Below, piece after piece: positions 7,782-16,303 of a DNA stretch of 16,303 nt. The translations under genes and the position numbers were made by a program. The stretch is from Cerioporus squamosus (lineage: Eukaryota > Basidiomycota > Agaricomycetes > Polyporales > Polyporaceae). Under the pieces are notes generated by a model that did no database searches, had not been told where the DNA came from, and saw nothing but the letters and a program-made list of their open reading frames with translations. The DNA lies in the NCBI GenBank assembly GCA_022592435.1, contig JABYQS010000642.1:1-16303 (forward strand), given 5' to 3'. Each line of letters starts with the position of its first letter. Position 1 is the first letter of the stretch.

Positions 7782-9305
7782 ACTACCAAAATTATATCAT
7801 TCGACGTCGTCGCTAATATTCTTATACGCTTATACGCATCTATTCACCGCTCTCAGTATCTCCATGGTCGCACACAAGTCTTGCCTCCTGTTGGTTTCAA
7901 GATGTCTCGAGGACTAAGGTGCGTACGATTTGTCGGGCTTCACTGGAGGACTTCCTGCTTTCGAGTCCTTTCGCTGGTATGATACGGGCCGTGCGCGTGG
8001 TCGAAGAAGACCGCATATACTTGATGAAGGACTTCCTCTTCTTTTGAACCTGTATTTCTAGGACGACATGTATGCGCCATAGGCTCGATCGCGAGCGACT
8101 TGTGATACACCAATGCCAGGTACTGAAGTAATGAAGCTGTAGGCCTGGCAGAGATTGTATGACGTCATTATTATTGACGTTAGCTGCTCGACGTTCAGTC
8201 AAGCCGTCACGATGGTAAGCATGTTCGCAGAGCGAGCAGAGTCGGGGCGTAGCGTAACTTGTTCTTCTACCACCACCATCCTTCCGTGCATCGTGGACGA
8301 TGCACGCGCTCTCCCCATCCTTCAACGGTTCACTGCGCGCAAGTGAGTGCCACCGTATATACTGTGCTTATATATGTTTTGCCTTCAACACGACGAGGGC
8401 GGACGCCTTCCCGTGGAAGCTGCATACTGCGGATATATCGGGGACATATGCGCGACTCGTCGTCGCACAGGTAGACTGCCTTTGCAGGTACGCACCCCGT
8501 CTGCGGAGTCGTCTCCCCTCGGACAGGATGATGAGGACCTGCAGAGAGATACGTATGTACATGTCTCTCTGCAGAACCTCGGGCAAATACAGTTGAGACA
8601 GTCAGGTGGAGGTGTGCGGCGCAGCGCAGCTCGACTCCTCGGAAATTGGAGAGTCCGGGGCAGTTACAGCAGGCTCGGACATAACTCCTCCGTTCTGGCT
8701 GAGTGGGACTACGCCGGAGACAACCTCAACGCGCCTCTGCTGCTCGCAATACAGACATATCGACGTACCAAATAGTCCGGCACTCGAGCATTCAGCGAAA
8801 GGTTTTTGCAGATCCGTTGCTTGTTGGTGCAACGCCGCTCTTCGCTCAGGACGTCTCCGACAGTTGAGACGTTCCTTGGCGGGCCAACCTAAGACGGTCA
8901 CCGTCGTTTGAGTAGGAACACCTGCAAGAAGAACCATGAGACATCCACGGCGATGAGTGTGATAACGTCGAAGTCGCACACTCTTCGCGAGATGTGCTTT
9001 CATTTCGGCGACCCGGGAAGAGATCCTGGTCCACCTGATAGCAGCTCCCTATCATCCGTCTGACAAGCATTCTAGGTTCGTCGCGTAGCCCAACACATGT
9101 TGAGAAAAGTAGACGTGCAAAGTCAATGACGGCGTTCGGAGGCAAGTGAGGTCGGCACGAGGCGGCGTCTGGCAGCGTCAACGGGCGAACTGCCGGAAAA
9201 TCACAACAACCAAACTCAGATAATTGCTCTTGCCGCATTTGGGTGTTGGTCACCGCTTCCCCGCTCAGTTCACCATCTCTTCCTCCAACCACTTTCATCG
9301 TCTTT
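7782..9305. other. Gene-poor interval of about 1.5 kb
   Basis: It should hold the MIA40 3' UTR and the promoter of the Arf-GEF. Open frames of 60-150 codons exist on both strands (for example 8606-8911 on + and 8846-9298 on -), but none shows a domain, a signal peptide, a consistent codon bias or a convincing splice structure. A strong inverted repeat lies at 8533-8580. A decayed gene or a non-coding RNA cannot be ruled out. Confidence 0.4.
8533..8580. repeat. Perfect 11-bp inverted repeat with extended arms
   Basis: CTGCAGAGAGA (8539-8549) and TCTCTCTGCAG (8564-8574) are exact reverse complements around a 14-base loop. After two mismatches the pairing resumes with GAGG (8533-8536) and CCTC (8577-8580). 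The arms could fold as a stem-loop in RNA or bind a dimeric protein. Its function is unknown. Confidence 0.6.
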
Positions 9306-9510
9306 ATGTCGTGCTTGGTGAGTTTCTAGCTGCACCGGACACAGGAAGAGGTCGACTGACAGTCACAGACGTACATTTAGCTGCTGCGCAAGCCTATTTA
9401 CCCCCAAGGTTCGGCGACGGATCCGTTGTGCCACGCACGTCGTAACACTGCATTCTTAAAGAGTCCGAGGTGCATTCGAACCCTCGTTCAGCACCTGAGC
9501 CGGCTGGAAC
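9306..9510 (+). promoter_or_regulatory. Probable 5' leader of the Arf-GEF gene with a leader intron and a seven-codon uORF
   Basis: A canonical intron can be drawn at 9318-9368 (GTGAGT donor, CACAG acceptor, 51 nt, matching intron sizes elsewhere in the window). An upstream ATG at 9306 reads MSCL up to the donor. After splicing it continues TYI and stops at TAG, a uORF of seven codons; unspliced it stops after seven codons as well. This would fit a translated-leader control of the large gene starting at 9511. It is inferred from sequence only. Confidence 0.4.
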
Positions 9511-12500
9511 ATGGACCATTCTTCCGCCGCTGAGCAGCGAGCGACTGCTGTCGCAAAACTCAAGCGCGCCGCTTCTCTGCCCCGCATGAAAGATGGCCGT
9601 CGTCCCCCAATGCATGTCGAAGCCGTCAGCGAAGGAGAGCGCTCGCAAGGAGAGGAGAGAATTGAAGACGAGGAGAGGAGCGGGAGGAGTGCGAGCAGGG
9701 AGGGATCGAGTGGGCGAGAGCTTGGGGAGGAGGCGACGGCAAGCGAGACGCTGAACGGTGCGCACGTCAACCCTGTTCCATTTCTGAGGCGGAAGTGGCG
9801 GCCGAGATGTGGAGCCCGAGCAGCTGCAGAACGTCGATGCGGAGGGAGAGGAGGTGACAGCGCGGTTGGCGGGGCGGTGAACACAGAAGACACCGTCAAG
9901 GCACCCAAGAAACGGCGTTCGAGGTCCCGGACGAGGTCGAGAGGATCGAAGGACTTAAAGGGCAAAGCTAAGCAGTCCGCGCAGCTGAGCTCGACGAGCC
10001 ACACGAACGAGTCCTCCGCCGACGAGTACTACGCATCCGGACCTGGCGACGACCCTCCCCCGTCCCCCCCTCTCATATCGCCCATACCTTCCCATCTCGC
10101 CGGCTTCCCAGCGTCGCACTTCCTGCGGTCGCCCATCGCGCCCGTGGGTCCTCTTTTTTACCCGGGCACTACGCCCTCCACCCCTCTCCCTTCCTTGGAC
10201 GACATTCAGAAAGGCGTCGGGGCGGGTCTCTTCCGGTCCAACAGCGCTGGGGCAGCTCGGGCAATGGCCATGTCGAAGCTCACTGGGGGCACGGAGCCCA
10301 TCGACCTCACATTCATCTCACCACAATCACCGACGCCCTCACGACTGCAGAGGAACAACACAGTTGCTGTGGGGAGCGGATGGCTGCGCGACGGATGCTC
10401 CTGCATCGACTCGGGAACCGCCTCAACAACCAGACGGACGGAGATCAGACCAGCGGAGGAGAAGAGGCGTCTCCACCGCCAGTGACAGCAGCGAAGAAAC
10501 GGCGGCGACGGTCGCACCGCAGGAGCTCTTCACGTGCGTCCACTGTTGTCGACGATCGCGAAGATCGCGAGCCTCCCTCTACTACCCCGAATACACCCCT
10601 TGTTCCACCTTCACCTCTCCCCCCATTCCTCCGGGCTACCCCAGAGCCCCCGCGTCCGCCTTCCTCTGCCAGTCGTGCGCTGAATGGTGACGTTGGGCGA
10701 GCTTCTCCGCGAATGCCTCCCAACGGGAGTACGCCATACAACTACGAGACACCTCTCGGTCACCGAGGAGTCGTCATTGAAGACGAGGACGACGTCCCGG
10801 ACCGCGCTACCCCTCTCAATCTTCCTACGACCCTGCACGCAATCACCGTATTCTTGCCGGCGCACGCCTCCCTCACACGTCGGACGCCCCGTCAAATGCG
10901 TCGACCGACTCTGCGCCCACGGGAGCGGTGCGGTGCCAATGTTCATGTCAAACAACCCTAGCTTCCGACAGGATCTGTTCCCTGCAAGTCCGTTCCAGAC
11001 TCCTCTCAAGGAGCCTGTTTTCCCAGACGAAGAGGAGGTTCCATTCCAGGACCAGCGGAGCAGGAGCCGGTTAGCAGGGCCTACCAGTGCGTTTGAGCGC
11101 GACAGTGAGATCAGTTGGGTCGCTGAGTTGGGTGAGTTTTACCAATCCGTCCTATCGCACTGTCGGTGTCTCACAGGCGATCTCAGTGACGGAGCGTCCG
11201 CCCGTTGTCGATGATGATGAGGAGGAGGATGAGGAAGACGAAGAGCCGCTTGAACAAGGCCCGGAAGAGGAAGCAGAAGAGTCTTCCTACCCGGACGTCT
11301 CTGGGCAGCGTTCATCGGCAGAATTCTCTCCAGAAGCCGAGCGACCTTCCGCACCCAAGCCCCTTATAGTCGATGTCGAGACCTCACCCGAGACGATGCC
11401 TGCGCACATGCCGCCTTCCCCGTCTTCCATCAATGCGCTCTCAATGGCAGCTGAGCAGCCCCAGGTAGAGCCGCCACCCTCACCTCCTACGTACCCTATG
11501 CGCCTGTCTGTCGCTCGCTCACCCTCGGCTGCAGCTGAGTACACGGATTGGGACGACGCGCGCGCAGAGTCCACACCGAAGCGTCAAGCTGACGGCCCTA
11601 GTACCTGGGAGAAGATGAAAGGCGCGTTTTCGCGTAGCGGGTCCACTACCGGTCGGCGCTCGCGTACGAACAGTCTCAGCGCACGGGAGAGGAGATACAA
11701 CACCGACTCCAGTGTCAGCCGAGAGAGCGGTGCCAGTCTCAATAGCGGGAAGATTGAGAAGACTGACTCAGCTGCAGCTGGAGTGTTTGCGATGCAGCAG
11801 GCACAACCGCCGTTGATGCAGTCACAATCAGCCTCGGCCTCCATCCTGTCTCTCCCGCCTCAGTCCGCTCCTCCTGGTGGCATGTCGCCGGTGCCTCCCG
11901 CGTCTTCTGCCGACCTCTTGAAATACGCGGATTCGAAGCTTTTTCCCGTTCCCGGCGCTCAAGCAGCTCGAGGAGCAACGGCGAGCCAGGGGGATCACGC
12001 CGTCTTCCTCTTCACCCGATGTGGCCTCTCCGACCGGTGGCTTCCCGATGCCTCTTGAGCAGGTCCCCAGCACGGCGAGCTCTTCTGGTGCTACCACGAG
12101 AGTCGCCGATGGTGGTAGGGAGAGGAAGTTGTCACACCAAGCGTCCGACAGCCGTCTATGGTCAAAGTTCTCGCAGCCATTACAAATGGCGCATTCGACC
12201 TCTTCCTCCCATCCTGACTACTTCAACACCCCTGCACCTCCCATGATATCTCCTAATGTCAGTACGTCAGGATCGCTCGGCAAACTTCCCACGAATCGTG
12301 ACGGCGTCAGGAAATGGCTGAGCTTGTTCAAGTCTCAGCCGTCCACTCCCACGGCACCAATGGTCCATTACCCAACCCTCGACCGATCATGGGCAAGAAG
12401 CCTTCATTGACAGACTTGCTCATGCAGCGGAAGGACAGCGAGCTTACTGCACAGAGCTGGGACGAGAGCGACAAGTCACGGACGCCCACGAACGTCACGA

Positions 12501-14578
12501 GTGCTCAACGGCTCGGAACGCCCAAGGAGTTGCAGCAGCCCGCCTTCGATACCCTCTCGGACTCTCAGGCTCACGGAGACGCGGACATGAACGTGTTGAC
12601 GAGTGGAGCGGCTTCTCCTGCATATGTCCTCTCAGATTACTCGTCCCCAGGCTTCTCATCCCCGCCTGACCTCCCTCATCGACCACGCCAGACCCCAGTC
12701 TTCTCTGGACGACTTTCCCACGCGATCCACATCTGAATCGTTTTCGTCCACGATGTCGTCTTCTCACCACTCCCCTGATCCTGCGCCCAACGAGCCCTCG
12801 GCGGGCGCGATCATCATGGAACGTCTCGACGAAGTGCTTGGGCGTGGTTCGAAGAGCTCGCTCTGGCCCTCCGCCATTGATGACCCGCCCAGGAAGCTGA
12901 TCTTGTCTTCGCCGGTGCTTCAGGTCGCAAACGCCAACACGGTCAAGGATCGGTTCCTCTTCCTGTTCAACGACATCCTCATCATCGCCAAACCGATCCT
13001 CCAGGACATGGACGCTCTCTTAGATGCGACGAAACCCAGTCCGCTAGACAGGAAGTTCATCGTCAAGAGCGTCGTCCAGCTCAGAGAGCTGCGTTTCAGC
13101 GGAGACCGCGACGACACGCGGACGAAGACTTCGGCGACGTCCAATCCCATGAGGCATCCCCTAATCAGGAACTTTGTGAACCAGTTGCGAAGGATCCTGA
13201 CCATGCGGTGTTGACGCTCCTCGGGAAGACCGGCGCCAGGGACGATGTCGCCCTCGGTCAACTGCTCTTCCGGACGACAGACCTGGACAGGGCGCGTCTT
13301 GGGGACTACCTTGCTCGTCGGTCGTCGAAGGTCGCGCTCAAGTCTTTCGTGGATAGCTTCGGTCTCACCGGGCTTCGCATAGACAAGGCGCTCCGCGTCT
13401 TCCTCCAGGCGATTCACATCCCCTCGCGGGCCTACAGCTGGCCATTCGAGCGCTGTGGAGTACCTCCTCGACTCGTTTGCGAGTCGTTGGTATGACGCAA
13501 ATGCCACAATGGTCGCGTACGACAAGGATGTTGCGATCAAGCTCACGCGTGCCATCATCCAACTCAACGAAGTCATGCATGGCGGCATCGCGCAGGAGCC
13601 TGGTATCACCGGGTACCCCAAGCGGAACATCATTGCTCGCGACTTTGTGGAGGCATTCAGGCGGTCGGACCCTCGTGGACTTGTCTCCGAAGACCTCTTG
13701 GACAAGATCTACGCCTCCGTCCGCCGCGAGAAGCTGTTCCAAGCCCGTGTCTCCTCCAGTGTCGCCACCCAACCCGACATCGTCATCAACATCAAGCGAC
13801 CCCTTCCTCCCCGCCTCACCTACCGAGTCCAGTCTGAACCTGTCATCCTGCGCATACCGCAGCCCGATCCTCAGTTGACCATTCAGCTGTTCGGGCAAGA
13901 CCTCGTCTTCGACCCACCTGTGCTCAACTTTGCAAAGTCGTCGGAGGTGTCTTTCCGTGTCACAGGTACTGCATTGGGTAACAAGACGATCATCATGTGG
14001 CGCTCGGGACCGAATGCGTTGGCGTACTCGGGGTTGCCTCTCAGCAGTCCCGTTGTCGTCGAGCGCTCGTTCATGCGGAACACCTTCCAGGTCGCGTTCC
14101 TGAACCACACCGGGCTCAAGCGCAGGTACATGTTCAGCGTCGACGACCCCCTCATTCGCCATCAGTGGACCGTCTCGTTGAAGCGGCAGATCGACATCGC
14201 ATCCTCCGCTCCTGTCGCCGGGCCTTCCACGAGTCGCGCTGCCGAGACTCTCGCGTTAAGGTCCTCCAGGACACCTTGATCAATTCGGAAGACAACGGCC
14301 CTTCGTACTCCGGCCTTACCTTGTCGCCCGTCGATCAGGCGTATGCACGGTTGAACGGCGGCAACCGGAGTCGGAGCGGGAGCGTCAACAGTGCCCTCGG
14401 CCGGACGGGTACGCGCCGTCTCAACGTCCCACCATCCCACACTCGCTCGAAGTCTCGCAGTCAGCTCTATCGTCAGAATGGGGCCGGGAAGTTTGAGTCG
14501 GAGCTGGATGAGGAGGAGGATCGGGGGATGGACTCGTCACCGTCGCAGAGAGGATGGTCGCTTGTGGAGCGGACATGA
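9511..14578 (+). CDS. SEC7/PH-domain Arf guanine-nucleotide exchange factor, Syt1-like (reading frame broken by about twelve single-base indels)
   Basis: The start at 9511 begins MDHSSAAEQRATAVAKLKRA. One intron, 11132-11186 (GTGAGT, TCTCAG), is supported. With the frames joined the product is about 1,670 residues. The N-terminal two thirds are disordered, with KKRRSRSRTRSR and KKRRRRSHRRSSSR basic patches, Pro/Ser tracts and an acidic run at about 11209-11250. A first PH-like region follows at about 12800-13110 (RKLILSSPVL, KDRFLFLFNDILIIAKPI). The SEC7 domain spans about 13190-13740 (GQLLFRTTDLDRARLGDYL, FVDSFGLTGLRIDKALRVFL, AIKLTRAIIQLNEVMHGG). A C-terminal PH domain lies at about 13800-14190, then a basic/Ser tail ending WSLVERT. 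SEC7 proteins load GTP on Arf GTPases at Golgi and endosomal membranes; the yeast Syt1 family shares this order. Frame changes lie near 9785, 9806, 9872, 10371, 10830, 10930, 11942, 12353, 12661, 13187, 13429 and 14260. No in-frame stop interrupts any segment, which argues for sequence error or very recent damage. The first three changes are the least certain. Confidence 0.85.
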
Positions 14579-15643
14579 GCTGGAGGTTTACTGTCGGCAG
14601 AACAGCTCAATACCGGCGGTGTTGGCGTACCTGCAGGTCGGCCTTGTTGGGGATGGTCATGCTAATGGCAATGGGACCGCGTCATGACATGGGCAGGCGT
14701 GGTTCTCGATTCCTGTGAGTATCATCATTGTTTCTGCCCCGGGAGGTTGTGCTCATAGATCCTTTCTAGTTCTGATATCTGCTGTGGATGCATGCTATTG
14801 CTTTGTGTACTATCATCACTGGTCCCCCCCTTCTCCCTCCCTCAAGGACTCTCATCGTCATGTTCATCGCGTCATCTGTTAGTTAGACTCTCACTCACCC
14901 TCCCAAGCTTAATCACTCCGCAGTATATGTTATGTATGCACGCCGCTCCGTTGTGTTCCTTATTGCTAATGCGCTCGTTACAACACCACGCTGTTACATA
15001 CCTGTACTCTCTCCGTCCTCAACTCTCTGCTAGATAGTATGGATGTAACACATGATCTCGTTGTACATCTGTGCGGGCCCTTCATCGTTCTTTCTGTCAA
15101 CTCTAAGTATAGTGAAGTCGGTGAAGCGGCGACGCCGAGCTGCGCTGTCCGCCTTAAGCTAGAGGTACCTACATAGTACCAAGACCTCACAGCCACCGTG
15201 AGTCCATCATGCGGCGCATAGCGCGTCTTTCCATGTACCTTTGGCTCTAACCTCTTTATTCCTTGACCACTTGCCTTCCTCATGGCTCACATGATTTCCG
15301 TCTATGTCTCCATGTACCGGCGAACTGTGCCTGACCGCTGGGTTCCCAGAGTCGTAGGAAAAATTGCGCCGTTACGGATTGAGCAGGGTTGAGCGCGTCG
15401 GTCGCACGACCACCGCGGCAATCTGGTCGTGCCTGGCGGCCATCCAGGTCCGACTCAAGACAAATGTCCATCTCGTCCTGCGCGCATCTTGGTCATATAT
15501 CTCTCAACGTACGCACCGCCGGGACCGCAATCTCAGCGCCCTCTTGACTTGATTCCCACTGGCACTACAAAACCAAGGCCGCCCCCAAAACGTCGTCTTT
15601 CCCGTTTCCACACTCTTTCCACCCACCCACACACTCGTTGAAC
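14579..15643. other. Intergenic region between the Arf-GEF and the small Cys-cluster protein
   Basis: About 1.06 kb with no supported gene. It presumably holds the 3' UTR of the upstream gene (a possible UTR intron donor GTGAGT lies near 14716) and the promoter and leader of the next. The stretch just before 15644 is rich in C/T tracts (for example around 15598-15640), a usual fungal leader feature. No RNA gene or mobile element is visible. Confidence 0.45.
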
Positions 15644-16270
15644 ATGGCTAGGGAGGGACTCTCGCGCGGGATCGGATTCTGGGGCATGGTCGGGGCAGTC
15701 ATGGTGGCGTTGAAGCTCAAGGAGCGTTATGACGAATGTGAGTACCTCTCCGGAGTCCAGCCTCTTGACGGCGACGCTGAGACATTCGCTCGCGCCTCGC
15801 TCGCAGACTCCACCGTCCCGGGCGATGAAGAGGGGCTCGGTCACGGCCCCGTCGCCCTTCGCGACCCCAACCTCGACGAGGACGCCACCGACGGAGCCTC
15901 GTTCCTCGATACACAGCTTCCGAGCGGCCGCCCCAAGCGCCAACGGAAAGACTGCTGCATGTGCTGCGGGCTGCGGTATGTTAGCCGTCGAAAATGCGCC
16001 TCCGAGACTTCGCTCATCGCTCCGTGATCCTAACATCGCAGATGCGGTCTGTTCTGGAAGGCGTTCGGCATCGTTCTCCTCCTCTTTGTTGCATGGCAAG
16101 CAATCAAACTGGCTCTCTGGGCTGCGACGGTACGTGCAGATCTCCTGGAGTCCTTGACAGTTGACTGTCGTTGCATAACACCGAGCACTTGTCGCTAATG
16201 CGACATCCTGTAGCCCAAGCCTACTGGCCTCGAGAACATGCCGGAGTTCAACAATCCCTCGGATGCTTAA
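15644..16270 (+). CDS. Small protein with two membrane segments and a cysteine cluster, function unknown
   Basis: Predicted exons are 15644-15737, 15807-15975, 16042-16129 and 16214-16270, giving 135 residues. Donors are GTGAGT, GTATGT and GTACGT, and acceptors are CGCAG, CGCAG and TGTAG; phases are consistent throughout. The N-terminus has a weak hydrophobic segment (about 8-24, RGIGFWGMVGAVMVALK). Residues 33-78 are acidic and then basic (PSGRPKRQRKD). The cluster CCMCCGLRC (81-89) precedes a strong membrane helix (about 96-116, FGIVLLLFVAWQAIKLALWAA). The C-terminal tail holds PTGLENMPEFNNPSDA. Cysteines next to a membrane helix are often S-acylated, but a metal-binding role is also possible. 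I do not recognise the family. The start has A at -3 and follows a pyrimidine-rich leader. Confidence 0.75.
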
Positions 16271-16303
16271 ACACACCGCATCTCTATAGGTGGCAAGCAG
16301 GTT

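Noticed and set aside
9470..9490. tRNA B-box-like motif on the minus strand (GGGTTCGAATGC)
   Set aside because: The flanking bases do not form a T-stem and no A box, anticodon stem or acceptor stem could be drawn around it.
11132..11176. Frame change at about 11140 as another indel in the Arf-GEF
   Set aside because: A normal 55-nt intron (11132-11186) using the second acceptor TCTCAG restores the frame exactly, so no indel is needed there.
13365..14162. 265-codon minus-strand frame opposite the SEC7/PH region
   Set aside because: Shadow frame caused by codon bias in the GC-rich sense gene; the sense strand carries the recognisable SEC7 and PH patterns.

Overview
The window is nuclear DNA from a filamentous fungus, most likely a basidiomycete of the mushroom-forming class (Agaricomycetes). 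The genes are GC-rich and cut by many short introns (51-84 nt, one of 186 nt) with GTRNGT-type donors. All recognisable genes lie on the + strand. The placement rests on intron style and on recalled protein families, not on a database search.

Layout. (1) 1-293: the 3' end of a multi-membrane protein, best matched to a P5-type ATPase (ATP13A/Ypk9 group), with a frame break. (2) 919-2496: a seven-exon gene for a secreted-then-anchored, mucin-like single-pass membrane protein, with a frame break just before its membrane segment. (3) 2908-4891: three head-to-tail copies of a 652-bp non-coding element. Each copy has imperfect 23-bp terminal inverted repeats; 6-bp junctions separate the copies, and one 8-bp target duplication (GCACGAAG) flanks the whole array. 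This is the most unusual structure here. (4) 5198-6649: a seven-exon metallo-beta-lactamase-fold hydrolase, complete apart from a non-consensus GC-AG intron. (5) 6905-7781: MIA40, the oxidoreductase of the mitochondrial intermembrane space, intact with CPC and twin CX9C motifs. (6) 7782-9510: a gene-poor stretch with a strong inverted repeat and the likely 5' leader, with intron and uORF, of the next gene. (7) 9511-14578: a large SEC7/PH-domain Arf-GEF resembling yeast Syt1. Its reading frame is broken about twelve times by single-base indels, mostly at short homopolymers, with no in-frame stop codons. (8) 14579-15643: intergenic. (9) 15644-16270: a small protein with two membrane segments and a cysteine cluster.

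The genes do not form an obvious pathway; this is ordinary mixed fungal gene order. The points most worth a second look are the tandem transposon array and its unequal junctions, the concentration of frameshifts in the Arf-GEF (sequencing error or very recent decay), and the apparent loss of the catalytic glutamate finger in its SEC7 domain. I found no CRISPR array, viral gene, convincing tRNA or rRNA, or biosynthetic cluster.
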